NCBI GenBank assembly: GCA_001464715.1
Contig: LNDT01000036.1
Coordinates: forward strand, 33,835 to 97,834
Length of the DNA stretch: 64,000 nt
Source: Bdellovibrionales bacterium Ga0074137
GTDB taxonomy: Bacteria; Bdellovibrionota; Bdellovibrionia; Bdellovibrionales; JAMPXM01
Direction of reading: 5' to 3'
The translations under genes were made by a program, and so were the position numbers. Of the stretch, positions 46,077 to 54,671 are shown piece after piece; position 1 is the first letter of the stretch, and each line of letters starts with the position of its first letter. The notes beneath the pieces were generated by a model. The model was not told where the DNA came from, ran no database searches, and saw nothing but the letters and a program-made list of their open reading frames with translations.

Positions 46077-46535
46077 ATGGACTTTCGCTTCTTGGCCATC
46101 GTTATAACTCTGGTGCTCATCGGCAGCGCCTTTAATGAAGCGAAGGCCGCGAAGGCCTGTGACCATCTTTTTTCGACTTCCACTTCGACGTTGGCAGCGT
46201 CTCGAAATCAAAATCTGTCAGTTAAAATCCTTCGACTGCTTAGCCGTATTCGCAGCGCAGACCCTGAAGACGCGGCACCGCTCCTAGCAGAGTTAGGTCG
46301 TCAGATTTCGGCGCGAGCCCTCTCTGAGAGGGAGCTTCGCTTTATTGTTTTCGCTATTTTTGAAAAGAAAAATTCAAGACACTTTTTAGCTACGCCGAAA
46401 TACTTCAGTCAAAATTATCAGCGACTAGATCTGATTCTTGCTCGATATGAGCGAACGCTGCTCTCTGAAATAACTGGGACCGAACAGCGCGCTCGAGTTA
46501 TTGACCTCTTAAAAACCGATATTAATAATCGGTGA
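46077..46535 (+). CDS. Small exported protein, unknown
   Basis: 152 residues, starting 10 bases after the kinase stop. Signal peptide ends near KAAKA (about residue 26); the mature end starts with CDHLF, the same C-x-x-L-F pattern seen in the exported hydrolase at 20311-21420. The rest is helical. No family recognised. Its last 27 bases overlap the convergent surface-repeat gene. Confidence 0.65.
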   Translation: MDFRFLAIVITLVLIGSAFNEAKAAKACDHLFSTSTSTLAASRNQNLSVKILRLLSRIRSADPEDAAPLLAELGRQISARALSERELRFIVFAIFEKKNSRHFLATPKYFSQNYQRLDLILARYERTLLSEITGTEQRARVIDLLKTDINNR

Positions 46536-47156
46536 AATTCCAAAAATTCCCGTCTCATTGATATTGGCGAGACCAATCTGAATTCCATGCAGACTCTTTG
46601 CGAAGTTCACGAGGCCAATCTGGAGGCCATAAACTTCTTTCGCCCGATTGTAGAGACCGATTTGAGCGCCATAGATGTTGGTGCTGGGGCTGTGGTTTCC
46701 AATCAGGGCTGCCTGCAGTCCGACAACCGTTGATTCGGCTGTGATCCAATTCATACCGCCGGCCACTTGCAGGCCATAGACTTGTGTTTTTTGTGAGCTG
46801 ATATTGGCAACGCCGGCCGCTTGCAGAGCCAGGATTCTGGTCATCCCTTGCGTGTAATTGAAGACGCCGGAAACTGCGACACCCACAAATGATTGCGTCG
46901 TGATGTTTCCGATGGCGCCAAAATCGAGACCGTAAAGATCGCGGTGGCGGCCCCACAAGAAACTGAGTCGTGCACCTGTGACAGTGAATTCGTCAGAGGG
47001 GAATTGAATTGGTGGAACGATAGCCACCGACACGGGCGTCACAGAAGCCGCGGCACCTGCGTCTTCGGGCATCCAAGCTTGCGAACTCAAAGCAGCGAGT
47101 AGGATAATTGTTGTCTGAAAAAAGAAACGGCGAACAGATACGTTTTTGTTTTTCAT
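46509..47156 (-). CDS. Surface repeat protein (LA_2272-like)
   Basis: 215 residues with a signal peptide (VRRFFFQTTIILLAALSSQA). From about residue 60 the chain is built of ~18-residue units with the pattern GLQIGLVNxAxxLxGxQIGLxN, e.g. VYGLQIGLVNFAKSLHG, YGAQIGLYNRAKEVYG, YGLQVAGGMNWI. It ends ISPIINIGF. This is the pattern of the LA_2272-type surface repeat, thought to form beta-rich outer-surface structures. Function unknown. Confidence 0.72.
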   Translation of the reverse strand: MKNKNVSVRRFFFQTTIILLAALSSQAWMPEDAGAAASVTPVSVAIVPPIQFPSDEFTVTGARLSFLWGRHRDLYGLDFGAIGNITTQSFVGVAVSGVFNYTQGMTRILALQAAGVANISSQKTQVYGLQVAGGMNWITAESTVVGLQAALIGNHSPSTNIYGAQIGLYNRAKEVYGLQIGLVNFAKSLHGIQIGLANINETGIFGISPIINIGF

Positions 47157-47225
47157 TTCATCATTAGAGAACCTAAAGCTGCAGCTCGTCGAGTCACACC
47201 GCGTTTACGTGAGCGGTCGAAGATG

Positions 47226-47241
47226 TGTCTCATTCTGGGAC
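47226..47241. promoter_or_regulatory. TGTCTC-ATTCT-GGGAC element in divergent spacer
   Basis: Lies in the 180-bp spacer between the surface-repeat gene (left) and the lipoprotein gene (right). Same layout as 38581-38596. A GGCCGTT/AACGGCC stem (47251-47281) follows. Confidence 0.35.
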
Positions 47242-47336
47242 GAATAAAGAGGCCGTTCTAAATTTCTTTCGGAAAACGGCCGATAAGTCTAGGGGGCTGG
47301 TGTTGGCGTTAGTCCAGCTTTTCGAGGTGCTAATCA

Positions 47337-49070
47337 ATGCAGAACTTCTTTACAGTCCAAAGCATAGCGATCGCTTTGTCCTTTACATCCTGCGAGTTTT
47401 TTCCAGGGGCCACAATTGACGGCAAGGGTTTTGACGAGTCTCAGTCGACTTTAGAAGTCGTGCCGAGTGTCACCAGTTTGGCGAGTACGGGTGTGGCTCT
47501 TGTGCGCTACTGCTTAAAAGACAAAAACGGCGATGCCTTTGCGGATGATGGACGAACGGTCTCTTTCGGCACAGACTCTGGAACTTCAACAGGAACATTT
47601 TCGACCGTCACATATAACGATGTGGATCACTGCTACGAGTCCAACTTTACAGCGGACGATCCAGGCACTCCCGTTGATGTTGTGGTCACAATGGACGCCT
47701 CTCCGCTTCCGGTGACGCACTCTCTAGAAGTCACTGCCCCTCGGTTAAGTTTCACGAACAACTCACGTCCGACCGTAACGGTCGAGGACCGCGTATTCAC
47801 AGAGGGTGCAGCCGACTGGAATTTGACCGGAAACTGCGATCCATTCTTGGGTGCCGTTCGAATCTCGGGAGGGATCAATGCTGAAACAACAACCGTCTGT
47901 CAAAGCGATGGGACCTTTTCTGTAACTATCGATACCAGCAGCACAGATGCGCCTTACTTTGTCGCGCAGGGTGATCCTCTCATCCAGGTCACTCAAGGTG
48001 CGCTTGAGCCGATCAGCACACGGCTTTACATGACGCCAGTGGCGTGGACCAATGTTTTCATCAGTACGCGGGCGGAACTGCAGGCTATGCAGGTCGGTAA
48101 CAGTCAGAGAACGAGAAATTACTTTCTAAAAAACGATATCGATTTATCTTTATTTGCTGCGACTAATAATTTTTCGCCTCTCGGCAATGATGTAACGAAT
48201 TACTGGAGCGGTCGTCTCTATGGCGATGGAAGAAGAATTCAGAATCTTCACATCGACGGTGGTGGTGGACAGTACAGAGGCCTCCTTGGGTACGCAACTG
48301 GCCACGCTCAGATTTTTGACCTTCACTTTGATAACGCCGTAATTACTAACTCCGCAACTTCGGGTGCTCTGGCCGGCATGTTTAGAAACACAGAAGCGCG
48401 TGCCAGAAGAGTCTCGGTTCAAGGAAGCATCAGCGGACCGGGCGGCAATGGACTGATCATTGGTCAGATGTGGGAATCGCGCCTGTTCGACTCGTGGTCC
48501 TCAGGGACCGTCGTTGCATCCAATGTTGGTGGTGGTGGCGGTGGTGTTATCGGCATTTTGCGTGGAGGTTGGGTGTACGATACGTGGTCCGATGCGACTG
48601 TCACTGGCGATATACAAGTGGGAGGTCTGATCGGGGAAGCGTTTGGTGGCTTTCGTATTTTTATCGAACGATCCTTTGCGACCGGTTCAGTGACGGCTGC
48701 GACAGAGGGTGCGGGAGGACTTGCGGGTTCTGTAACAATCCCGTCCATCGACATCAGGATTATTGATAGCTTCGCTTTAGGCTCCGTCACAGGGTCGCTG
48801 GCCTATTCCTGTCTACCGTCGGGACCATTTTTAGGAATTTTAAAGACATCGACGTGCACGGAATCAACAAGTACGGCGGCGACAAACAACCTTTATCTTT
48901 CATCCGCCGTTTGCACGGATTGTAGTCCCCAATTCACGCGGGCTCTTCCTCAGAATCTGACGACGATTTTAACGACGATTCAAACGAGTTGGGATTTTGA
49001 TTGGAAATGGAAACTCAATAGCCTTGGAACTCGCCCAGAACTCATCGCAAATCCAGGATCTCCGGACTGA
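47337..49070 (+). CDS. Lipoprotein with Ig-like and GLUG-type repeats
   Basis: 577 residues; GAGGTG site before ATG. Lipobox-like SFTSC with Cys19. Residues ~35-120 resemble an invasin/Big_1-type domain (VVPSVTSLASTGVALVRYCLKDKNGDAF...GRTVSFGTDSG), ~130-225 another Ig-like beta domain, and ~240-520 a beta-helix with GLUG-like units (GLLGYATG, SGALAGMFRN, GGVIGILRGG, VGGLIGEAFGG, AGGLAGSVTI). Likely an outer-membrane surface protein, perhaps an adhesin. Confidence 0.78.
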   Translation: MQNFFTVQSIAIALSFTSCEFFPGATIDGKGFDESQSTLEVVPSVTSLASTGVALVRYCLKDKNGDAFADDGRTVSFGTDSGTSTGTFSTVTYNDVDHCYESNFTADDPGTPVDVVVTMDASPLPVTHSLEVTAPRLSFTNNSRPTVTVEDRVFTEGAADWNLTGNCDPFLGAVRISGGINAETTTVCQSDGTFSVTIDTSSTDAPYFVAQGDPLIQVTQGALEPISTRLYMTPVAWTNVFISTRAELQAMQVGNSQRTRNYFLKNDIDLSLFAATNNFSPLGNDVTNYWSGRLYGDGRRIQNLHIDGGGGQYRGLLGYATGHAQIFDLHFDNAVITNSATSGALAGMFRNTEARARRVSVQGSISGPGGNGLIIGQMWESRLFDSWSSGTVVASNVGGGGGGVIGILRGGWVYDTWSDATVTGDIQVGGLIGEAFGGFRIFIERSFATGSVTAATEGAGGLAGSVTIPSIDIRIIDSFALGSVTGSLAYSCLPSGPFLGILKTSTCTESTSTAATNNLYLSSAVCTDCSPQFTRALPQNLTTILTTIQTSWDFDWKWKLNSLGTRPELIANPGSPD

Positions 49071-49077
49071 GAGCCTC

Positions 49078-49115
49078 CTCGATATCGGATATCCGATATC
49101 GAGATATCAGATATC
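49078..49115. repeat. Array of five GATATC palindromes (includes a 26-bp perfect palindrome)
   Basis: GATATC occurs at 49081, 49088, 49095, 49103 and 49110, i.e. every 7-8 bp. Bases 49078-49103 form a perfect 26-bp palindrome centred between 49090 and 49091. The array lies between the convergent lipoprotein and pyrophosphatase genes, 8 bases from one stop and 10 from the other, so it may act as a bidirectional terminator or a protein-binding array. Confidence 0.85.
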
Positions 49116-49124
49116 CGAATTTAC

Positions 49125-51185
49125 TTAGCCACCGATAGTGGCGATCAAACCCGCGATCAAAAGCGAAACGACGCTCATGACCTTGATCAAAATCGCAACG
49201 CCTGGACCTGAAGTGTCTTTGAATGGATCGCCGACAGTGTCGCCAACAACGGCCGCTTTGTGCGCGTCCGAACCTTTTTTGTGACCGGGCAAAAGACCCT
49301 TTTCAATCGACTTCTTCGCGTTGTCCCACGCTCCACCGGCGTTCGCCATAAAGAGCGACATAGCGGCGCCCACGGCGAGAGAACCGGCAAGCAGTCCTGC
49401 AAGCATCGCGGGTCCCATCAAGAAGCCGACAGCCACGGGGGCAGCGATCGAGATGACTCCAGGGAGGATCATTTCTTTCAGCGCCGCTTTTGTCGCGATG
49501 TCGACGATGCGAGCGGGCTGTGGTTCCGCTTTTCCTTCGCGAAGACCTGGAATTTCGCGGAACTGACGACCAATCTCAACGACAATCGCTTGAGCCGCAC
49601 GACCTACGGCCGTCATCGTTGTTGAACCAACGAGGAATGGAAGGATCGATCCGAGCAAGATACCGATCAAGACGCGAGCCGAAGTGAGCTCAAGCGAAAT
49701 CGGCGCGAGGTTCGCCATAGCGCGAACGTGGTTCACTTCCATATTGAAGGCGCTGAACAGCGCAACGACAGTCAAAACGGCTGATCCAATCGCGAAGCCT
49801 TTGCCGATGGCCGCCGTCGTGTTGCCGACCGCATCGAGTTCATCGGTGATGGCGCGCACATCGGGACCGAGGCCGGACATTTCAGAGATTCCGCCCGCGT
49901 TGTCAGCGATCGGTCCGTAAGCATCGACCGTCATAACAACCGCTGTTCCTGCAAGCATTCCAACGGCCGCCAGAGCGATACCGTAGAGTCCCAAGTACTC
50001 ATTCGCAACGCCCGCTGCGATAGCAACAACGAGAAGGGGAAGTGCGACGGATTCCATTCCAACCGCGAGACCACGGATCACGTTCGTTCCGGCGCCCGTC
50101 AAAGAGGCTTCAGCAACGAGACGAATCGGACGTGCCGATGTGTAGTAATCGGTGATGAGACCGATCAAAGCTCCACCGATGGCGCCCGCCGCCAATGAGT
50201 AAGTCACACCTTGCGAGATTTCGAAGATCGGCATGAGGACGAACGATACGATCGACAAGATGATCGGTGGAACGATCAGAGCCACGCGAAGAACCATCGC
50301 GGGGCTACCGTTCGAGAAGAAGCGTGTGACAAGAATCGTGAGAATCGAGATCACCATACCCAAAGTCGATAGAGCGAGCGGCAGCATCACTGCCGTCGTT
50401 TTGATATCGAGTGATCCCGTGACGAGATTCGCCAGCGCTTGGGGATTGATCGTGAGACCAATCGCCATCGCTGCAACGATCGCGGCGATCATCGATTCAT
50501 AAATATCGGCTCCCATACCAGCAACGTCACCGACGTTGTCGCCAACGTTGTCTGCGATAACGCCCGGGTTGCGCGGATCATCTTCGGGAATATTCTCGAT
50601 CACTTTGCCAGCGATGTCGGCGCCGACATCGGCCGCCTTTGTATAGATACCTCCGCCGATACGGGCGAAGAGTGCAATCGACGAAGCGCCGACGGCGAAC
50701 GAGTGAATCACGGTCGCCAAATTTTTAGAGTCGTTGTGAAAAAAGTAGTAAAGTCCGCCGAGGCCAATCAGCCCGAGTCCCGCCACCGCGAGACCCATCA
50801 CCGCGCCGCCGTCCAAAGCAAGAAGCAGGGCTTTTGACTTCGATTTCAGGTTTGCCGCCTCGGTCGTGCGAACGTTGGCGTAGGTGGCCGCCTTCATTCC
50901 GCAGAATCCCGCAAGCAAACTCAAGAATGCGCCAAGCACGAAGCTGCCAGCAGCAAGAGTGCCCAGAAGTACGCCCAGCAAAATCGCGACAATCACCGAG
51001 TAAAGAAAGAGAACTTTGTACTCGCGCACAAGAAACGCCATCGAACCTTCACGGATATAGCCCGCGATACGGTTCATCGTTTCGTTGCCGGCAGGCTGGG
51101 CCTTGACACGGATGTACAACACAATTGCGATCAAGAGTCCGACCGCACCAGCGATCAGCGGCGCGACCAAAAACATTTCGTTCAT
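49125..51185 (-). CDS. hppA: Membrane-bound ion-translocating pyrophosphatase, K+-dependent type
   Basis: 686 residues with about 16 TM helices. Substrate loops: [40 protein letters not shown] and the C-terminal KKSIEKG ... [20 protein letters not shown]. The determinant of potassium use, [16 protein letters not shown], has Ala where K+-independent enzymes have Lys, so the enzyme should need K+. It hydrolyses PPi and pumps H+ or Na+ across the inner membrane. Monocistronic. Confidence 0.95.
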   Translation of the reverse strand: MNEMFLVAPLIAGAVGLLIAIVLYIRVKAQPAGNETMNRIAGYIREGSMAFLVREYKVLFLYSVIVAILLGVLLGTLAAGSFVLGAFLSLLAGFCGMKAATYANVRTTEAANLKSKSKALLLALDGGAVMGLAVAGLGLIGLGGLYYFFHNDSKNLATVIHSFAVGASSIALFARIGGGIYTKAADVGADIAGKVIENIPEDDPRNPGVIADNVGDNVGDVAGMGADIYESMIAAIVAAMAIGLTINPQALANLVTGSLDIKTTAVMLPLALSTLGMVISILTILVTRFFSNGSPAMVLRVALIVPPIILSIVSFVLMPIFEISQGVTYSLAAGAIGGALIGLITDYYTSARPIRLVAEASLTGAGTNVIRGLAVGMESVALPLLVVAIAAGVANEYLGLYGIALAAVGMLAGTAVVMTVDAYGPIADNAGGISEMSGLGPDVRAITDELDAVGNTTAAIGKGFAIGSAVLTVVALFSAFNMEVNHVRAMANLAPISLELTSARVLIGILLGSILPFLVGSTTMTAVGRAAQAIVVEIGRQFREIPGLREGKAEPQPARIVDIATKAALKEMILPGVISIAAPVAVGFLMGPAMLAGLLAGSLAVGAAMSLFMANAGGAWDNAKKSIEKGLLPGHKKGSDAHKAAVVGDTVGDPFKDTSGPGVAILIKVMSVVSLLIAGLIATIGG

Positions 51186-51293
51186 ATATTCCCCTGTTGA
51201 TTTCTGAACCTAAGGTCTTAAAGCGAAACCGCCGCGCCCGGCAAGGTTTACGCGAACGAGCCCCTTGAATTTATTGGATCAGTCGCCAACAAA

Positions 51294-51671
51294 TTACAGA
51301 ACTTCGAGCCAAAGAACGGTCATCTGGCCATTGATGCTCTCGGCAACGAACTGAATCTTTGCGCCCGCCACCAAGTTTTCAATCATTTCGCGGGTTGCAG
51401 CCTTGAAAACCATGGTCATTGGCGGCATGTCGAGGTTGGGAATCTCTTCGTGGCGTATTGTCACCTTCATGGCCGAGAGATCGACCTTTCTTACCTCGCC
51501 GTTCACAACCGGATATCCTGCGGGCGTAGAAAGAAGTTGAAGTGAGGAAGACAGCATCTCTCCACGATCTAACGAGACAGTTTCGGAACTGGCCTTCGCT
51601 CCAAAAATTACAACCGAGATCAGAATTAAACCGCAAGAGACTAAGTTTACTTTAAAGCCCAATTTTCTCAT
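51294..51671 (-). CDS. CusF-like periplasmic copper-binding protein
   Basis: 125 residues. Signal peptide (VSCGLILISVVIFGAKASS). The CusF-type OB fold covers residues ~55-125: NGEVRKVDLSAMKVTIRHEEIPNLDMPPMTMVFKA, with His and two Met ligands of the PPMTM motif present; the Trp that caps Cu(I) in E. coli CusF is not at its usual place. It probably handles Cu(I) in the periplasm, perhaps for the caa3 oxidase or detoxification; no cusCBA genes are nearby. Confidence 0.8.
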   Translation of the reverse strand: MRKLGFKVNLVSCGLILISVVIFGAKASSETVSLDRGEMLSSSLQLLSTPAGYPVVNGEVRKVDLSAMKVTIRHEEIPNLDMPPMTMVFKAATREMIENLVAGAKIQFVAESINGQMTVLWLEVL

Positions 51672-51728
51672 CGGATCGACATAGCTCGCTGACCCGGCGA
51701 CTCACAACCATATTTTGTCTGACGCAAA

Positions 51729-51983
51729 GTGCATTTCAAAATTGGCGGAGAGAACCCGAAAGTAGGCGAACACCGGGGTGTAGTCGTGTTTGAGCTGGAG
51801 GCGTACGCTGAGCCGAAGGCGCTCTCAAAATCGGATCTTCAGCAAATTTCGTTGAGATTTAGTTCGATCGGCAAGGTGGCTAAGGCGACTGGGTTGTCAT
51901 GGTCAGCAATTCAGGAGCGATTGAGTCCATCTCGGGTCTGGGACCATGCGCTCAAACGATTCGTAAAAAGCTACTCTTCGTAA
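51729..51983 (+). CDS. Possible small HTH protein or gene remnant
   Basis: 84 residues from a GTG without a clear ribosome site. Residues ~38-66 (DLQQISLRFSSIGKVAKATGLSWSAIQERL) look like a helix-turn-helix of the GKVAKATGLSWSAIQ kind. The start region coincides with an 11-base copy of the tRNA-Ser 3' end. It could be the leftover of an integrase or regulator gene, or chance. Confidence 0.35.
   Translation: MHFKIGGENPKVGEHRGVVVFELEAYAEPKALSKSDLQQISLRFSSIGKVAKATGLSWSAIQERLSPSRVWDHALKRFVKSYSS
51742..51752. repeat. att-like 11-bp copy of tRNA-Ser 3' end
   Basis: TTGGCGGAGAG here is identical to 53889-53899, which is the end of tRNA-Ser (acceptor strand plus CCA) on the minus strand. Direct repeat orientation; the two copies are 2147 bases apart. 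Confidence 0.4.
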
Positions 51984-52255
51984 ACGTCTTTTCGATGTTT
52001 GATCAGAACGATGACAATAGCGTGCCGGCTCATGTCGAGGCGATAAACTATGCGGTAATCGCCAACCCGTATTCGTCGATGTCCGACGAAGCTATATCGC
52101 AAAGGTTTTCCGAGACCAATCGGATCGACAGTGAGCCGCGTTTCGATCGCCGTCTTGATGCGATTGCGCATTGTCTTAGGAAGCGACGGGATATCGTCTT
52201 CGACAACACTTTCAAGGTATTCGACCTGAAAGAGTTTATTTCCAGGCTTTTTCAT
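51971..52255 (-). CDS. RelE/ParE-family toxin
   Basis: 94 residues. The fold is recognised from FQVEYLESVVEDDIPSLPKTMRNRIKTAIETRL followed by PIGLGKPLRYSFVGHRRIRVGDYRIVYRLD and the end IVLIKHRKDVYEE. RelE-type members cleave mRNA on the ribosome; ParE-type members inhibit gyrase. It starts 20 bases inside the antitoxin gene, as usual for such pairs. Confidence 0.88.
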   Translation of the reverse strand: MKKPGNKLFQVEYLESVVEDDIPSLPKTMRNRIKTAIETRLTVDPIGLGKPLRYSFVGHRRIRVGDYRIVYRLDMSRHAIVIVLIKHRKDVYEE

Positions 52256-52457
52256 GAGCGATTGTCTTCTTGGATTTTGCTTCGCGCTTCATTGCCATTT
52301 CTGAAAGAACTAAATCTTCATGTTTTTCGAGAGCGTCTTCAATAAGCTCTTTAGCAACGACCGACATCGATTTGTCTTCTTGCTTCGATAGCTTTTCAAC
52401 CATGTCGTAGAGCTCCACATCGAGAACAACATTGAGCCTTGGATTTTTCGTTGGCAT
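52236..52457 (-). CDS. Ribbon-helix-helix antitoxin
   Basis: 73 residues from ATG 52457 (GAGGTG five bases upstream). N-terminal PRLNVVLDVELYDMVEKLSKQEDKSMSVVAKELIEDALEKHEDL is the ribbon-helix-helix DNA-binding part; the basic C-terminus binds the toxin. The pair normally represses its own promoter, which should lie just upstream of 52457. Confidence 0.85.
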   Translation of the reverse strand: MPTKNPRLNVVLDVELYDMVEKLSKQEDKSMSVVAKELIEDALEKHEDLVLSEMAMKREAKSKKTIAHEKAWK

Positions 52458-52555
52458 AGGCACCTCAGAACAAAGTGTATCACTAGTGGCGAACCTAAGC
52501 AAGCCCCATTATTTGCGTAGGGGTACTTGTGAATTCAAAGCGTGCGACCGCTAAG

Positions 52556-53239
52556 CTATTGCAGATCGCAAACCAGCAGGCCCAAGATTGACGAACTTCG
52601 CGCAAAGACGAAATCGCCCCGTTCGTTGACCGACACGACCGTTGCGCTCAACTGGCTCGATTGGGGTGAGATTGGAACGAGGTTCGCCGATGTTCCGACA
52701 CGAGGGCAAGCCCTAGAAAACCACGTCCAACCACAGCCTTCTTTGTTGGGCTCATTCTGGTCAATATAAGTTCGAAGACCGTGGCCGGCGTATAACCAGC
52801 GCACATAGTAGTAGGATTGATTGTTTGTAACGTCCTTGTGGTCTGCGAGAGGTTCGATTCTGCGTGAACGATCAATATTGATGCCCTTGTAGCCTAAAGC
52901 CTTGCACACTTTATTTCCTGCTTTCGCGTCCATGGTCGAGGGAATCGCGGTAGCTGTTCGGAAAAATACTGAACGTGGATCATCGTGTCTTAATTGCGAG
53001 GGCACGGCGGTTGTGGTTAGATTTGGAACTACAACTCCAGGAAGTCGGAACCAATGCGAACCGGCCGAATTAACCAACAATCGATTCTGAACTGGCCATA
53101 CCAATTTCATCGTTTCGTCTTTGCTCGTGGCGGCACAACTTCCCACGAAGTCACTTTTCCGTACGATTTTTTGCCCGTCATTCAACTGCCTTTGGGTCTG
53201 AAAGAGAGCGACTGAACACCTGTGCTGCTCGAACTCCAT
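52556..53239 (-). CDS. Downstream half of a gene split by an in-frame stop, unknown
   Basis: 227 residues from ATG 53239, with no signal peptide although the pattern (six Cys; CKALGYKGINIDRS, SYYYVRWLYAGHGLRTYI, GCGWTWFSRAC) suggests an exported protein. It is in the same frame as the gene at 53255-53488, separated only by a TAG and five codons. The two are probably one former gene. Confidence 0.6.
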   Translation of the reverse strand: MEFEQHRCSVALFQTQRQLNDGQKIVRKSDFVGSCAATSKDETMKLVWPVQNRLLVNSAGSHWFRLPGVVVPNLTTTAVPSQLRHDDPRSVFFRTATAIPSTMDAKAGNKVCKALGYKGINIDRSRRIEPLADHKDVTNNQSYYYVRWLYAGHGLRTYIDQNEPNKEGCGWTWFSRACPRVGTSANLVPISPQSSQLSATVVSVNERGDFVFARSSSILGLLVCDLQ

Positions 53240-53254
53240 CGATGATGTCGAAGT

Positions 53255-53488
53255 CTAAAGCTTATACGATAGCTCAAGCTGTTGTTCTGAGCGTGAATCG
53301 TTACCATCGAGTGTGATCCAGCTCTTCGGGATAATTTCTTTCCCGCCAGTTTCCAAGAGAGCCAAATCAAGCGGTGATTGTATGTCGGCGTCGTAAGGGG
53401 CGAAATCTTTGATTGAAAGTAAGTTGGCTTCGGCATGAGCGAATGAGCCTAGTAGGGCAATACTGAATCCAACTAAAGTGAGTCTCAT
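53255..53488 (-). CDS. Signal-peptide half of a gene split by an in-frame stop
   Basis: 77 residues from ATG 53488 (GGAGAAG upstream). Signal peptide MRLTLVGFSIALLGSFAHA, then LLSIKDFAPYDADIQSPLDLALLETGGKE. Ends at TAG 53255-53257; reading on in frame gives TSTSS and the ATG at 53239. See the entry for 52556-53239. Confidence 0.6.
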   Translation of the reverse strand: MRLTLVGFSIALLGSFAHAEANLLSIKDFAPYDADIQSPLDLALLETGGKEIIPKSWITLDGNDSRSEQQLELSYKL

Positions 53489-53889
53489 GACTTCTCCGTT
53501 CAAATTTGTTTCAAAGTGACACAAATTGCGGCTACAGTACCAATCTGCACGAGCCTCAACCGAGGCAACGGTATTTTCACATCAGTCAGGCATAGTGAGT
53601 GCTGAAAGTGTGCCAGCTCGATTCGTCTCACTCGCCCTGGGCGCGAGGGAGATTCAACCACAAGCATAATTTGGTTTTATAGACCCTTACCGACTACATC
53701 CTGTAGTTAGAAAAGGCCGTAGTGAACGAGTCGCTATTACAGTCGCGCACTACAAAATGCTTCAACTCCCGTTATTTCTCGAAATTTCGTCAGCTTTGCA
53801 CAAGCAGAGGCTTCAGGTGCTTCTTCGTAAGTTATTGATTTAACTGATTTCAATTTTGCCGACGCGGTCGGCGTTTCAACTGATAAATT
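53489..53889. other. Non-coding stretch, 400 bp
   Basis: No gene with a start signal on either strand. It lies between the split gene and tRNA-Ser and, with the toxin-antitoxin pair, belongs to a patch of apparent decay. Nothing else recognised. Confidence 0.5.
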
Positions 53890-53979
53890 TGGCGGAGAGT
53901 GTGGGATTCGAACCCACGTTAGGTTTGACCCTAAACACGCTTTCCAAGCGTGCGCCTTCAGCCACTCGGCCAACTCTCC
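53890..53979 (-). tRNA. tRNA-Ser (anticodon GGA)
   Basis: 90 bases including encoded CCA. Acceptor stem GGAGAGT pairs with ACTCTCC, discriminator G. Anticodon stem-loop CACGC-TTGGAAA-GCGTG gives anticodon GGA (codon UCC). A long variable arm (TTTAGGGTCAAACCTAA) and T arm GTGGGTTCGAATCCCAC complete a class II serine tRNA. serS is 690 bases away. Confidence 0.96.
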
Positions 53980-54095
53980 AAAAGAGGACTTTTCATCTCA
54001 AACAGACCGACTGAAGTCGACATCTTTTAGGATGAAAGGCCCTGAAGTTGATACCGGGATGACAGCGGCCCCTCCTAAAGTCACACTCAAGACCT

Positions 54096-54620
54096 ATGGA
54101 AAATCTTAAAGTCGCCTCCGCCGTTCTTTGTGGCACTTCGGGACTTATTCTTGGGTTGTCGGTGGGTTTGGGGCTGATGACCAGTGCTGACCTGGCCACA
54201 GCGCAATCTTCGGCGGCACCGTCGAAATTTGAAGCCGAATGCCCGGAGGAGATAAAAACCAAGCAATCGCCATCGGTACCCGTGAAGGGTTGGGTCGCAC
54301 ACGTTGACACCGTCAATGCGCGGCAGATTTTCACTGGCTTATTGCTGCACGATGGTCACCCGAAAGAAAATACGCCGCTCTTTCCCGATGAGTCGAAAGC
54401 CCCAGGGGGTTCTGCCGCCGCGGGTGGATCGTCAGCATCGGCAGGAGCAGCGACGAGTGACGTCGTCTACAAGATGCCGCAAGGTCGCGAGACCTACTTG
54501 GCCTGTCAGTACACGAATTCGATCGTTCGACTCACCAAAAAGATCCCGGCCGGCGTCACATCTTGCCGCGTTCGCTTCTCGGAGACCCTTGGACATGTTC
54601 AAAAAGTTCTCTGCGATTGA
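54096..54620 (+). CDS. STY0301-like exported protein
   Basis: 174 residues. Hydrophobic N-terminus (ASAVLCGTSGLILGLSVGLGLM). The mature part matches the STY0301 family pattern: ECPEEI, VPVKGW, FTGLLLHDGHPKENTPLFPDE, then a Gly/Ala/Ser insert, VYKMPQGRETYLACQYTNSIVRLTKKIPAGVTSCRVRF. Four Cys. The function of the family is unknown. Confidence 0.75.
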   Translation: MENLKVASAVLCGTSGLILGLSVGLGLMTSADLATAQSSAAPSKFEAECPEEIKTKQSPSVPVKGWVAHVDTVNARQIFTGLLLHDGHPKENTPLFPDESKAPGGSAAAGGSSASAGAATSDVVYKMPQGRETYLACQYTNSIVRLTKKIPAGVTSCRVRFSETLGHVQKVLCD

Positions 54621-54671
54621 GTCTCAGGCCCGTTTCAGGTTATCTATGGGGCCTTCTGAAAATGAGGATCT

